64,000 bases of DNA from Planktothrix tepida PCC 9214 (GTDB lineage: Bacteria; Cyanobacteriota; Cyanobacteriia; Cyanobacteriales; Microcoleaceae). The position numbers and the translations under genes were made by a program. Below, in pieces: positions 9,701 through 17,856 of the stretch. How positions within the stretch are numbered: the stretch's first letter is position 1; each line of letters opens with the position of its first letter. The DNA is taken from assembly GCF_900009145.1 (NCBI RefSeq), contig NZ_LN889812.1, positions 220,650 through 284,649 on the forward strand, given 5' to 3'. The notes below the pieces were generated by a model, which was given only the letters and a program-made list of their open reading frames with translations, searched no databases and had not been told where the DNA came from.

Positions 9701-12127
9701 TTTTAAAAAATTAGGATAAATTTCCCATAGGTTACACCCTAATAATTCCCCTCTGGTTTTCAAAAATAGCCGTTCTGAAGCTTGGTTAATATAGGTAAAT
9801 CGCCACTGATGATCTAAGGCAAAAAAGCCATCGGTAATACTTTCGAGAATATCAATCACCTGGGCTTTTGTGGTATTTAATTCTTGTTCTCGAATTGTGG
9901 CTTCCTGTCGCAGTCGAGTAAGTTCTAAAATGGAGTGGACACGAGCTAAAAGTTCACGGGCTGAAAACGGTTTAATTAGATAATCATCAGCCCCGGCTTC
10001 TAAGCCTTCAATAGTCGCTTCTTCTCCAGCCCGAGCAGATAAAAGAATAATGGGGATTTCTTGAGTTCTGGGATCTCGTCGTAGGGTGTGCAGCAGTTCA
10101 AAACCATCTAATTCCGGCATCATAATATCAGAGACGACTAAATCCGGTTTCTGACGATGAATCGCTTCTAAGGCTGCTAACCCATGATGAACGCTTTCGA
10201 CTTGATAGTGTTGACTCAACAAACGCTGCATATAATTCCGCATATCCCCATTGTCTTCTACCAGCAGAATGCGGGAAGTAGGGGATAAAAAAGGTTTTAA
10301 CGGGGCGATGCAAGACGGATTTTCCCAACTCATTACCTCTTCTAAATAAGCTGTGGCTTCTAGGGGTGAGGAATTGTAGCGAGTTGTCTGACAAATCTGA
10401 TCAGTATCCAGATGAGCGCAGCCAGAGGGAATGGACACGATAAAACAACTCCCTTCCCCTGGAATACTGCTAATTTCAATCGTACCTGCGTGCAACTGGA
10501 CTAACTCTTTGACTAAGGATAGACCAATGCCCGATCCCTCATAGGTTCTGCCTTGCGCTTCGGAAACACGATGAAACCGTTCAAATACATGAGGAATGTC
10601 TTTGCTGCGAATCCCAATTCCGGTATCTTGAACATTCAGTTGAACGTGATCCCCCATCCACCGCAGAGACACTGTAATTTTGCCTTTGAAGGTAAATTTA
10701 AAGGCGTTTGAAAGGAGGTTGAGAACTATTTTTTCCCACATTTCCCGATCAATATAGATAAGTTCTGGGAGGGGAGGACAATCGATGATCAACTGCATTC
10801 CGGCTCGTTCAATAGCCGAACGAAACATACTTGCAAGTTCTGTGGTAAACCTTGATAAATCAGTGGGTTCATAAACCGCTTGAAATCGTTCGGCTTCCAA
10901 ACTGGAAAAATCGAGGAGAGTATTCACGAGTTTGAGAAGTCGTAAGCTATTGCGTTTGGCGACTTGTAATTGTTCCTGTTGATCAAGATTGAGGGAGTTG
11001 GGACTGAGAAGGGTTTCTTCTAAGGAACCCAAGATTAAGGTTAATGGAGTGCGGAATTCATGACTAATATTACTAAAAAAAGCAGTTTTGGCTCGGTTGA
11101 GTTCTGCTAAGGCTTCGGAGCGTTGTCGTTCAGCTTCGTAGGCTTGAGCATTGGCGATGGCGATGGCGACTTGATTGGCAATTAAATCAAAAAACCCCCG
11201 ATAGGAGTCATCAAAGGCACGTCGGGGGCTAATTCCTAGGATTAAAAATCCGGCTAACTGAGATTGGGGCTTTTGAGTTAAGGGGATGACCATCGCAGCC
11301 TGGGGAGGTTCATCCCAAACCCCCATCGGTAAGCTGTCAAACCGAGTATTTAAGTCTTCTAATAGCAGTGTTTCCCCAGTTTGGTTAACAAGATTTAACT
11401 CCCAAGGATCAGAATTTTCGGTTAAGTTAATCGGGGATAGGGCAATGGGATGATTCGGTTCTATTCCGGCGGTTCCCGCAAGATAAGCTTGTTTTCCATC
11501 TTGAATGCGATACAGCAGGGCGAAGGGGATATCCATGTTGTTAGATGCGATCGCCTCAATTGCACGCTGACAAGCTATTTCAACGGTTTTAGCGTCGGTG
11601 GTGGCTGTGGCAATTTCCCGCAGGGTTTGCAGTCGTCGTTCTCCGATGATTTGTTCGGTGGTTTCGGTTACAGCACAAAAAATACCCCCGACTCCGCCAC
11701 TTTCGTCGGTAATCGGACTATAGGAAAAGGTAAAATAGGTTTCTTCGGTATAACCGGAACGGTGCATGATCAGCATCAGATTTTCTGACCAGGTAGGCTG
11801 ACCTGTATGCAGCACACTTTCGGCTAAGAGTCCCACGACATCCCAGACTTCAGCCCAACAATCTTTCGCAGATTGTCCGAAAAATTGAGGATGTTTTCGG
11901 GTTCCTAAAATGGGGCGATACGCTTCATTGTAGAGGTTAATGTATTCTTCGCCCCACCAAATAAACATCGGATAGCGAGAGTTTAAGATAATACTGACGG
12001 CGGTTCGTAAACTCTGAGGCCATTGGGACGGTGGGCCGAGAAGGGTTTTTGACCAATCTAAGGTACAGATTAACTGATGAATTTCCCCTTGCCCACTGAA
12101 CGAATCTGTTGAGAGGTTAATGTTCAC
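6743..12127 (-). CDS. Double hybrid sensor histidine kinase (PAS-GAF-HK-REC-PAS5-HK-REC)
   Basis: A 1794-residue protein holding two complete kinase cores. Order: PAS-like sensor (~15-150), GAF (~165-335), HisKA with phospho-acceptor box SHEFRTPL (~355) and HATPase ending near 585, receiver 1 (RILLVEDN ~622, phospho-Asp in VVSDIMMPELDG ~665), five PAS domains (~755-1400, each introduced by QSEERF-like linkers), second HisKA with SHELRSPL (~1417) and HATPase (GGLGLGLAIV), and receiver 2 (ILVVDDE, LISDIGMPEMDG ~1725). No membrane segment is obvious, so it is likely cytosolic. Both histidines and both aspartates are present, allowing an internal phosphorelay. No output domain or dedicated response regulator is adjacent, so the target is unknown. 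Family assignment is very secure. Confidence 0.93.
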   Translation of the reverse strand: MNINLSTDSFSGQGEIHQLICTLDWSKTLLGPPSQWPQSLRTAVSIILNSRYPMFIWWGEEYINLYNEAYRPILGTRKHPQFFGQSAKDCWAEVWDVVGLLAESVLHTGQPTWSENLMLIMHRSGYTEETYFTFSYSPITDESGGVGGIFCAVTETTEQIIGERRLQTLREIATATTDAKTVEIACQRAIEAIASNNMDIPFALLYRIQDGKQAYLAGTAGIEPNHPIALSPINLTENSDPWELNLVNQTGETLLLEDLNTRFDSLPMGVWDEPPQAAMVIPLTQKPQSQLAGFLILGISPRRAFDDSYRGFFDLIANQVAIAIANAQAYEAERQRSEALAELNRAKTAFFSNISHEFRTPLTLILGSLEETLLSPNSLNLDQQEQLQVAKRNSLRLLKLVNTLLDFSSLEAERFQAVYEPTDLSRFTTELASMFRSAIERAGMQLIIDCPPLPELIYIDREMWEKIVLNLLSNAFKFTFKGKITVSLRWMGDHVQLNVQDTGIGIRSKDIPHVFERFHRVSEAQGRTYEGSGIGLSLVKELVQLHAGTIEISSIPGEGSCFIVSIPSGCAHLDTDQICQTTRYNSSPLEATAYLEEVMSWENPSCIAPLKPFLSPTSRILLVEDNGDMRNYMQRLLSQHYQVESVHHGLAALEAIHRQKPDLVVSDIMMPELDGFELLHTLRRDPRTQEIPIILLSARAGEEATIEGLEAGADDYLIKPFSARELLARVHSILELTRLRQEATIREQELNTTKAQVIDILESITDGFFALDHQWRFTYINQASERLFLKTRGELLGCNLWEIYPNFLKSIEAQKLHQVMENQEAEHFETSTIHPGFWYEAHVYPYQEGLAVYWRDITERKQAEVSLRQSEERFRVAQELSLDAFTILQSVRDETGKIIDFEWTYVNPKAADVLHQTIEKLIGQRLLEVLPGNKTNSDLFERYVRVVETGEPHDIELCYQSEGIMGWFRNMCVKIGDGVAISFSDISDRKLSEAALLQSEERLRVALKSAPITLFNQDQNLRYTWIYNPFLQQSVDEIIGRSDFDLLPQEQASQLVQLKRQVLETATGAREELCLIIQEQKYYFDLTIEPLRNTEDEIIGVTCSGVNISDHKQVELALRQSEALANARAEELRTFMETVPAAVWVAHDPQCHEMTANRAAHQLVQLPSGSIVTATPEDGSYPFLFTIQHQGVDIPLEELPMQIAGRTGEDVEAEFEFVFENGEVRYIYGRAVPLRDEGGKIRGVIGAFLDISDRKRAEEELREREQRFITLFHGMEDWVLVYHLTPDYQPGTFIEVNQQACNKLGFSREELLTMSVADIVGSSWVYPQANIEQLLQQKRLVVESVHRTKQGHRIPVEVSATLFTLNGLPTVQAICRDITERKQAEQEREKLLTRERAAREEAEVANRIKDEFLAVLSHELRSPLNPILGWTKLLQTRKFDAAGTARALETIERNAKLQTQLIEDLLDISRILRGKMALNMEPVNLISTIQAALETVKLAAEAKGIQVTFEVIPGEGMGVIPLRQVLRSPEALFPESQSFINVLGDKTRLQQVMWNLLSNAIKFTPSGGVVEVQLECREGQAQIQVKDTGKGINSEFLPFVFDYFRQEDSTTTRKFGGLGLGLAIVRHLTELHGGTVSVDSLGEGQGAVFLVQLPLMAYEREQPQSPTIETEEIDLMGLKILVVDDEIDIRDLVEFILEQAGAEVRVANSAREALGLMSEFSPDVLISDIGMPEMDGYGLIAEVRKTSSIPAIALTAYAGETNQALALAAGFQVHLAKPIEPDELVLAIINLTKK

Positions 12128-12151
12128 TCTTTTGAACCCCTATTTTAGTCC

Positions 12152-12409
12152 TTAGTCGGAAAAATATTGAGCCAGAAGATCCCGACTTCGTTGTTGCAGA
12201 GTTGGTTCTGGCGAAGCACTCATCTGATCAAGTAATTGCTTAATCTGATTTAAGGCTAAAGGTAGGGGTTTGGTTCGCCCATTCTCCCATCGATTGACAC
12301 TTTGGAATGATACCCCTAATTTTAAGGCAAATTGAACTTGAGACAAATTCAGACACTGACGAGTTTCACGAATTAACTGTGCTACTCTTTGTTGCTCTGT
12401 AGCCTTCAT
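12152..12409 (-). CDS. XRE-family HTH transcriptional regulator
   Basis: An 85-residue protein consisting of one Cro/C1-type helix-turn-helix: LIRETRQCLNLSQVQFALKL, then GVSFQSVNRWENGRTKPLPL, with a short helical tail. Proteins this small usually act as dimeric repressors. Two strong palindromes lie 43-80 bases upstream of its ATG (12452-12489), which suggests autoregulation. The gene stops 25 bases upstream of the double hybrid kinase start on the same strand, so it could also govern that gene by read-through. The target set is not evident from sequence. Confidence 0.85.
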   Translation of the reverse strand: MKATEQQRVAQLIRETRQCLNLSQVQFALKLGVSFQSVNRWENGRTKPLPLALNQIKQLLDQMSASPEPTLQQRSRDLLAQYFSD

Positions 12410-12451
12410 AACAAAAGGTAAAAAGGATTAATAATTAGCTCGAACCATACC

Positions 12452-12489
12452 AGATGTTATATTAAACATAACATCTATCTAAAGATAGA
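12452..12489. promoter_or_regulatory. Double palindrome upstream of the XRE regulator, candidate operator
   Basis: AGATGTTAT (12452-12460) and ATAACATCT (12468-12476) form a perfect 9-base inverted repeat with a 7-base spacer. It overlaps a second perfect palindrome, TCTATCT-AA-AGATAGA (12474-12489). Their position just before an HTH gene and their 16-25 base size fit dimeric repressor sites. This is inference from position and symmetry. Confidence 0.5.
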
Positions 12490-12513
12490 GTTATTTTTTC
12501 CAGGTAAGGGTAT

Positions 12514-12557
12514 TGATAACTGATAACTGATAACTGATAACTGATAACTGATAACTG
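12514..12557. repeat. Heptamer tandem repeat (TGATAAC)6
   Basis: Six perfect TGATAAC units plus two further bases end just beyond the stop codon of the OvoA-like gene (stop at 12560). It is the longest uninterrupted copy of this heptamer in the window. Confidence 0.95.
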
Positions 12558-12559
12558 TA

Positions 12560-13894
12560 TTAGTTAATATCTTGAACAATCCGAAAACCAGCGTGTTGAT
12601 AGAAATTCGGACGAAACCAATTGCGATAATATTTTAAAGCTTCCGTGCCATTTGTGATCCAACAGCCTCCTAACATCATTTGATGTTGAGTATCAAAAAA
12701 GATAGCAGAATTATCTTCATAAAGAAAATGGGGTTCATACCCTGAAAGGGGGTTTAAATGATCACTCAACCATTCCCAAACATTCCCCCGCAAATCATAA
12801 AGTCCAGAGTAACTTTTTGCCGTTTCTAACAATCCCACCGGACTCGGTGAACCGAATTTAAAATTGAGATTATAATGGTCTACATCTTCGACTAAACCAT
12901 TACCGTAAGTAGCAACATTGTACTCAGCTTCATTCATTAACCGAGTTCCTTCACCTTTCCAACGACAATAAGCCATTGCTTCATAATAATTGACTTCCGC
13001 CGGCCAATCTAACGGTACATCCATTTCATCAAACTGGGCGCGATATTTATAACTGCCCTTTTCTAATCGCCAAAATTTGGGATGTTGGATATTATTTTCA
13101 GTTTTCCATTGCCAAGATTTTTTATCCCAATAGTCTTGATTTTCGTAGCCACCCGCCTTAACAAAATCCAGGAATTCGCGATTGGTAATGAGATATTTAC
13201 TCGCTAAAAAAGGTGCAACTTCAACAGTGCGTGAACCATAATCAATATCCCAACCATAAGTTGGATCATCAAAAGTTTTGCCCAGTTTTGCAATTCCACC
13301 TGCAACTTTTACCATTTCATTCTCAGGAGTGAAATTATTAGACGGGGCATATTTCCAGTCTGAAGGGCGTTGAACTCGCTCTAGGGGAAGCTGACGAAAT
13401 AACATCGAAGAGGTTTCGACATGAATGCGCTGATGTTCAATTCCCATGATTAACGCCCACAGGGGATGATCGGGAAGAATTGGCAAAGTAATCGGCGTTT
13501 TTTCAATGAATTCTGATAGTCTTTCTAAGACTTGTTCTCGATATTTCCAAGTCGATGCAACCTCCGGCCATTCCGAATGGGCGATCGCTTGATTTAATTC
13601 GGTGGGTGTTGCGGGATCAACCCCAACTCCAAACAGAATTTCATAGTCTGGATTAAGGCTTTCTTCTAATAATCCAACGTGCATTAATTTATTGATATAG
13701 AAAGTCGCCGAATGCCCGAGATAAAAAATGAGCGGATTTCTCAAAGGGTCAGGATTCAGATAAAATGTATCTTCTCCGACTAAACTTTTTAGGAGCAGAT
13801 CTTCGAGTTGCCAAGCATCCTGAAAATAGTTGAGAAGAGTTTTGCGATCGCAACAATTAAGTTTGGGAGGGGTATTAGATGTCAGAGTCTTCAT
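12560..13894 (-). CDS. 5-histidylcysteine sulfoxide synthase-like protein (OvoA N-terminal type)
   Basis: A 444-residue non-haem iron sulfoxide synthase of the OvoA/EgtB group. The DinB-like N-terminal half carries the iron ligands: His61 in YLGHSATFY and His154/His158 in the HxxxHxE motif of IEHQRIHVE. The C-terminal half (~190-444) is the formylglycine-generating-enzyme-like fold (YLITNREFLDFV, EAEYNVATYGNG, GNVWEWLSDH, GGCWITNGTE, FRPNFYQHAGFRIV). OvoA joins cysteine and histidine through a sulfoxide en route to ovothiol. Full OvoA proteins end in a SAM methyltransferase of roughly 250 residues, which is absent here. A related possibility is a SenA-like or other EgtB-family substrate preference. 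No EgtD or EgtE homologue lies nearby. Confidence 0.82.
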   Translation of the reverse strand: MKTLTSNTPPKLNCCDRKTLLNYFQDAWQLEDLLLKSLVGEDTFYLNPDPLRNPLIFYLGHSATFYINKLMHVGLLEESLNPDYEILFGVGVDPATPTELNQAIAHSEWPEVASTWKYREQVLERLSEFIEKTPITLPILPDHPLWALIMGIEHQRIHVETSSMLFRQLPLERVQRPSDWKYAPSNNFTPENEMVKVAGGIAKLGKTFDDPTYGWDIDYGSRTVEVAPFLASKYLITNREFLDFVKAGGYENQDYWDKKSWQWKTENNIQHPKFWRLEKGSYKYRAQFDEMDVPLDWPAEVNYYEAMAYCRWKGEGTRLMNEAEYNVATYGNGLVEDVDHYNLNFKFGSPSPVGLLETAKSYSGLYDLRGNVWEWLSDHLNPLSGYEPHFLYEDNSAIFFDTQHQMMLGGCWITNGTEALKYYRNWFRPNFYQHAGFRIVQDIN

Positions 13895-14000
13895 GGTGGA
13901 TGGGAATGAATGTTTCCTGAGAATTAAACCCGATTTTTTGGGGTTATATTCCTTGATTTTATCAATAAAGATGTCTCCTCCTATTAATTATTATTAAAAC

Positions 14001-14037
14001 AGGGAGTAGAGATCAGGGTTAATTTTCTCTACTCCCT
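14001..14037 (-). terminator. Hairpin terminator downstream of the YkvA-like gene
   Basis: AGGGAGTAGAGA (14001-14012) pairs perfectly with TCTCTACTCCCT (14026-14037) around a 13-base loop. Read on the minus strand it follows the DUF1232 stop at 14065 and is succeeded by GTTTTAATAAT, as expected for an intrinsic terminator. Confidence 0.7.
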
Positions 14038-14064
14038 TTTAAGATTTATATCAAAAAAATTAAT

Positions 14065-14370
14065 CTAGCTGACAGAAACGTCTACAACGGTTTGGTCACG
14101 GTTCACAGATTCAACTTCATTAACCTCTGTCCCTTGACGGGTTTGTTTGCGGCGGTTTAAACCTTCAATGAGTAATTGCGATACTTCAGTGACTAAAATG
14201 GTCGCAATTATCCCATCATCTAACCATCCGACAACGGGTAGAAAGTCAGGAGAAATATCAATCGGACTCACTAAATAAAGTAAGCTTCCTAAAATCACAA
14301 CCCAACGATATTTTGTATTCCGTAGGGTAACGCGATACCAATTATAAAAGGATTGAATAAGATCTTTCAT
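14065..14370 (-). CDS. DUF1232 / YkvA-family small membrane protein
   Basis: A 101-residue protein with the DUF1232 signature: WVVILGSLLYLVSPIDISPD followed by FLPVVGWLDDGIIATILV. The SPxDxxPDFxPxxGxxDD core is the hallmark of the family. Two hydrophobic stretches (about residues 22-40 and 46-65) predict membrane insertion. The C-terminal ~30 residues are polar and variable. The molecular function of the family is unknown. It stands alone, with a hairpin terminator after its stop. Confidence 0.85.
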   Translation of the reverse strand: MKDLIQSFYNWYRVTLRNTKYRWVVILGSLLYLVSPIDISPDFLPVVGWLDDGIIATILVTEVSQLLIEGLNRRKQTRQGTEVNEVESVNRDQTVVDVSVS

Positions 14371-14527
14371 TTCACAGCCCTAATGTTGTCTACCTAATTT
14401 ACATAATGACAAATTGAACTGGGAGCGAGAAGTGTAGAAAACCCTGTAGGGTTGTAGGGATGTTTCACCAGGGATTTTTCCGTAATGGTGAGGTTGTTAG
14501 ATGTAGGGTTTTATTTTCAATCCCTAA

Positions 14528-15481
14528 TTACTGATGACTGATAATCACCTGGACTTTTGCTCCTAAATCTAGTTTTAATTGTTGTTGAGCATTTCCCCCA
14601 TTCATGGCAATTTCTAACCACTGATGAGAACCTACTAAGGCGACCAATTGACCTGATGGCAAATCTCCATAGGTTTGACCTTTTGGAATCAGACAAGATA
14701 AACCCGCAAGTTTATGTTGCTCTGTTTGCAATATTTTTTTAGAATTTTTCTTATTTTTAAGTTTATTTTTTTTCGGTTTGTGTTTTTTGTTTTTGGGCTT
14801 TTTCTTACCTTCGCTGATTGCTATATACCAGTTTTTATCCGCAACGGCTTCCCCAGGAATATTGGTGACTAAATTTCCAAACCCATCAATATATTGAATA
14901 CATCCCTCTATGCCATCATCAGTCAATCGACAGGATGGTAAAGATAAGCGTACTAACGTTTTTAGGTCAATGAAGGTTCCCAATTGTTCTAGGGGAATAC
15001 CAGAGGCTAAATGAGCACCAACCGCCGCAAAAATATCTCGACCGTGAAAGGTTGTACTCGGTTGAGAGGTTCGCCAATATTTAGGATTATTTAATTCAAC
15101 AGCAATAATTTCCGGGGATTCTAAATGATTAGAATTAATGTCAATTTTAGACGTTAAAAAGGGTTCTAATAGTCCCGTTAATAATCCATTATCCGGCCCG
15201 ACTAAATAGCTATTTTTAAATTTAATCGCGATCGCTCGTCGTTGGGTTCCTACCCCAGGATCAACCACAGCAATATGAACGGTTCCTTCTGGGAAATAGG
15301 AATAAGCATTCATTAAACAAAATCTGGACATAGCAATATTTTGAGGGGGAATTTCATGGGTTAAGTCAATGATATTAATTTGAGGATTAATTTGACTAAT
15401 AACTCCTTTCATTACCCCGACATAAATATCTTTTGAGCCAAAATCTGTTAAAAGTGTTATGATTGGATAATTTGGTAACAT
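14528..15481 (-). CDS. SAM hydrolase (DUF62 / SAM hydroxide adenosyltransferase family)
   Basis: A 317-residue protein of the fluorinase/chlorinase-like fold. Its members in ordinary bacteria hydrolyse S-adenosylmethionine to adenosine and methionine. Diagnostic segments are ITLLTDFGSKDIYVGVMKG at the N-terminus, HIAVVDPGVGTQRRAIAI, SYLVGPDNGLL and FHGRDIFAAVGAHLASG, and a C-terminal β-barrel beginning near residue 195 (CIQYIDGFGNLVTNI). An extraordinary lysine-rich insertion of about 25 residues (roughly 15 Lys) interrupts the C-terminal domain at ~224-249. The last residues (IISHQ) are encoded by a degenerate copy of the heptamer repeat. It diverges from the DUF3598 gene across only 29 bases. 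Confidence 0.88.
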   Translation of the reverse strand: MLPNYPIITLLTDFGSKDIYVGVMKGVISQINPQINIIDLTHEIPPQNIAMSRFCLMNAYSYFPEGTVHIAVVDPGVGTQRRAIAIKFKNSYLVGPDNGLLTGLLEPFLTSKIDINSNHLESPEIIAVELNNPKYWRTSQPSTTFHGRDIFAAVGAHLASGIPLEQLGTFIDLKTLVRLSLPSCRLTDDGIEGCIQYIDGFGNLVTNIPGEAVADKNWYIAISEGKKKPKNKKHKPKKNKLKNKKNSKKILQTEQHKLAGLSCLIPKGQTYGDLPSGQLVALVGSHQWLEIAMNGGNAQQQLKLDLGAKVQVIISHQ

Positions 15482-15510
15482 TATAAACCTTATAATTAAT
15501 AAAAATCAAA

Positions 15511-16362
15511 ATGAACAGTCAATGGAAAAGTTTTCTAAAAAATCTGGGAGAATGGCAAGGGTCTTTTACCCAGTTCTCACCCCAAGGAGAACTCATTAAT
15601 GATATTCCCAGTCATCTTACCCTAGAAAGTTTTAATGAAAATCGAACAGCCCGCCTAACCCTAAAACGATTTTATCCTAATTCCGATCCAACACTTGAAC
15701 CGGAAATTAAAGAATTAGTTCGAGAATACCAATCTCTGGGACGAGATATTTTATTTTTTGAGAATGGTACTTTTTCTCAAGGCACTATTCAACTGTCTCC
15801 GATTTCAAAATCTGGTGCAGAGTTTGGGTTTATTCATGAAAATCGACGGTTGCGCCTAGTAGAATTATTTAATCTTGATGGTTATTTAGAAAGCTTAACT
15901 TTAATTCGAGAAAAACGTCAGGGAAGCAATGATATTGAACGCCCTGCTTTAACCCTTGAAGCCTTATTAGGAGAGTGGAAAGGTGAAGGAATTACCCTTT
16001 ATCCTGATTTACGTTCTCCTGATATTTATCCAACTCGAATGCAGTTGCAATTAGAGTCTGATAGTAAATATCAACTGCTGCAAAATTTAACGTTTGGGGT
16101 TCAAGACATTAAAATATCCTCAAAAGCTAGAATTGAGGGTTCAATGATTCGCTTTGATCAAGGGAAAAACCCAGTTAGAGTCATATTATTGCCGGATGGG
16201 GCATCTGCTACAATTCCTGAACGAGTAGAGTTAAGAAAACCCTTCTTTTTTGAAGCAGGTTGGTTAATTAAGCCTGATATTCGACAGCGTTTAATTCGTC
16301 AATATAATGATAAAGGAGAATGGTTGAGTTTAACATTAGTTACAGAGTATAAACAATCCTAG
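15511..16362 (+). CDS. DUF3598 family protein
   Basis: A 283-residue soluble protein with the opening MNSQWKSFLKNLGEWQGSF, typical of the cyanobacterial/plastid DUF3598 family. Two related halves are visible, each with a W-x-G motif (LGEWQGSFTQF at ~12 and LLGEWKGEGITLY at ~158), consistent with a duplicated lipocalin-like β-barrel. A ligand-binding role is plausible by fold, but the function is unknown. It is transcribed divergently from the SAM hydrolase and convergently with rtcB. Confidence 0.75.
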   Translation: MNSQWKSFLKNLGEWQGSFTQFSPQGELINDIPSHLTLESFNENRTARLTLKRFYPNSDPTLEPEIKELVREYQSLGRDILFFENGTFSQGTIQLSPISKSGAEFGFIHENRRLRLVELFNLDGYLESLTLIREKRQGSNDIERPALTLEALLGEWKGEGITLYPDLRSPDIYPTRMQLQLESDSKYQLLQNLTFGVQDIKISSKARIEGSMIRFDQGKNPVRVILLPDGASATIPERVELRKPFFFEAGWLIKPDIRQRLIRQYNDKGEWLSLTLVTEYKQS

Positions 16363-16436
16363 GAGTCAGGTTTTATCCCTATAGCCTACATTAAATAATG
16401 ATTATTTTTTGATACAAAAAAAATTTTTAAGTTAGA

Positions 16437-16455
16437 GGGCGAGAAGACCTCGCCC
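16437..16455. terminator. GC-rich hairpin between convergent DUF3598 and rtcB genes
   Basis: GGGCGAG-AAGAC-CTCGCCC is a perfect 7-base stem in an otherwise AT-rich spacer and could terminate both convergent transcripts. A similar GC-rich palindrome occurs at 57673-57691. Such GGGGCGAGG-type palindromes are dispersed repeats in cyanobacteria. Confidence 0.6.
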
Positions 16456-16466
16456 CTACGGAATTT

Positions 16467-17648
16467 TTACCCTTTGACGCAGAGAATTTGTTTTAAAGTG
16501 GCTACCACTTCAACTAAATCGGATTGTTGTTTCATGACTTCATCAATGGGTTTATAAGCACCGGGAATTTCATCAATCACTCCTTCATCCTTGCGACATT
16601 CAATCCCTTGAGTTTGTTGAATTAAATCATCCAAACTAAATTGTTTTTTGGCTTTAGTTCGAGACATTAAACGCCCTGCGCCGTGGGAACAGCTACAGTA
16701 ACTATCATGATTTCCCTTGCCTTTAACAATAAAAGATTTTGCTCCCATTGAACCTGGAATAATCCCATAATCTTGTTCTGCTGCCCGAACTGCACCTTTA
16801 CGAGTAACATAAACTTCTTCGCCAAAATGCACTTCTTTTTCAGAATAATTATGATGGCAATTAACCTCTAATAAAGGTTTGGTGGGTTTACCTCCCGCAA
16901 TGGCTTTTTCTACAATTCGTTTAAACCGTGCCATCATAATATCTCGATTTAATCGAGCATAATGTTGTGCCCATTGTAAATCATTCCAATAGGCTGCAAA
17001 TTCGGGAGTTCCTGATACAAAATAAGCTAAATCAGGGTCAGGTAGTTTAAGTTCAGCTAATTTTGCTAGATGTTTTGCAGTGTCAATATGATTCTGGGCT
17101 AACATATTACCAATATGACGAGAACCAGAATGCAGCATTAACCAAACGTTGTTTTCTGCATCTAAACACAGTTCAATAAAATGATTACCCCCTCCTAAAG
17201 ATCCCATTTGTTTCATGGCTTTTGATTCTAAGTTTTGAACTTTAGAATGTAGATCTTTAAATTCTCGCCATCCTTGCCAGTTTGTAACAGCTTTTTCAAT
17301 TTCTTTATTGTCATTAAATCCAACTGGAATAGCAGCTTCAATTTCTTGGCGAATTTTTTTGAGTTTTCCCTCGACTTGTTCGCCAATAAAAGGTAATTTA
17401 ACGGCACACATCCCACAACCCACATCAACGCCCACAGCCGCTGGAATAATGGCTTCTTTTGTAGCAATAACAGAACCAACTAATGCCCCTTTTCCTAAGT
17501 GAACATCGGGCATTAAAGCAACGTGCTTAAACACAAAGGGCAAAGAAGCGACGTTTTTTGCCATTTTGGTTTCTTCGGAACCTAACTCATGATTTGCCCA
17601 AGATAGGACGGGTTTAGGGGTGGAAAGTTTTAAGGTTTCGTAAGGCAT
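16467..17648 (-). CDS. rtcB: RNA-splicing ligase RtcB
   Basis: A 393-residue RtcB-family protein, which joins 2',3'-cyclic phosphate or 3'-phosphate RNA ends to 5'-OH ends with GTP and Mn2+. Metal and guanylylation residues are conserved: Cys78 in GVDVGCGMC, the GGGNHFIEL and LHSGSRHIGN histidine motifs, and EVNCHHNYSE. The nucleophilic histidine (His322) sits in CSCSHGAGRLMSR. The length matches the short E. coli-type group. No archease or RtcA gene is adjacent, so no RNA repair operon is evident. Natural substrates in cyanobacteria are uncertain (tRNA or rRNA repair). Confidence 0.92.
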   Translation of the reverse strand: MPYETLKLSTPKPVLSWANHELGSEETKMAKNVASLPFVFKHVALMPDVHLGKGALVGSVIATKEAIIPAAVGVDVGCGMCAVKLPFIGEQVEGKLKKIRQEIEAAIPVGFNDNKEIEKAVTNWQGWREFKDLHSKVQNLESKAMKQMGSLGGGNHFIELCLDAENNVWLMLHSGSRHIGNMLAQNHIDTAKHLAKLAELKLPDPDLAYFVSGTPEFAAYWNDLQWAQHYARLNRDIMMARFKRIVEKAIAGGKPTKPLLEVNCHHNYSEKEVHFGEEVYVTRKGAVRAAEQDYGIIPGSMGAKSFIVKGKGNHDSYCSCSHGAGRLMSRTKAKKQFSLDDLIQQTQGIECRKDEGVIDEIPGAYKPIDEVMKQQSDLVEVVATLKQILCVKG

Positions 17649-17757
17649 AAGAGTTTTATAGTCTATCTAAATATTGATTTATGTCAATTATATTACATTT
17701 GTAACATACTGTCAAGAGGTGTGCGGATTTATGGTAGGGTTAAGTTGCGTGAACTAA

Positions 17758-17818
17758 AAACCAGGTTTCTATGGGAGATTAATGGTATCAAATTAAGATC
17801 TGTGGAGAAACCTGGTTT
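17758..17818. repeat. Inverted repeat AAACCAGGTTTCT / AGAAACCTGGTTT
   Basis: A 13-base perfect inverted repeat (17758-17770 with 17806-17818) around a 35-base loop, each arm itself close to the palindrome AGAAACC(T/G)GGTTTCT. That motif is a common dispersed repeat in filamentous cyanobacteria (from memory). It lies about 40 bases upstream of the GNAT gene and could form a leader hairpin. Confidence 0.7.
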
Positions 17819-17856
17819 CTGGACGGCGATCATTTCCCTTTAAACTAAAATCTCCT

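Noticed and set aside
12514-12557. Heptamer array as a CRISPR or origin iteron
   Set aside because: The unit is only 7 bases with no spacers. The same heptamer recurs at several gene ends, as expected of STRR repeats, and no dnaA/repA gene is near.
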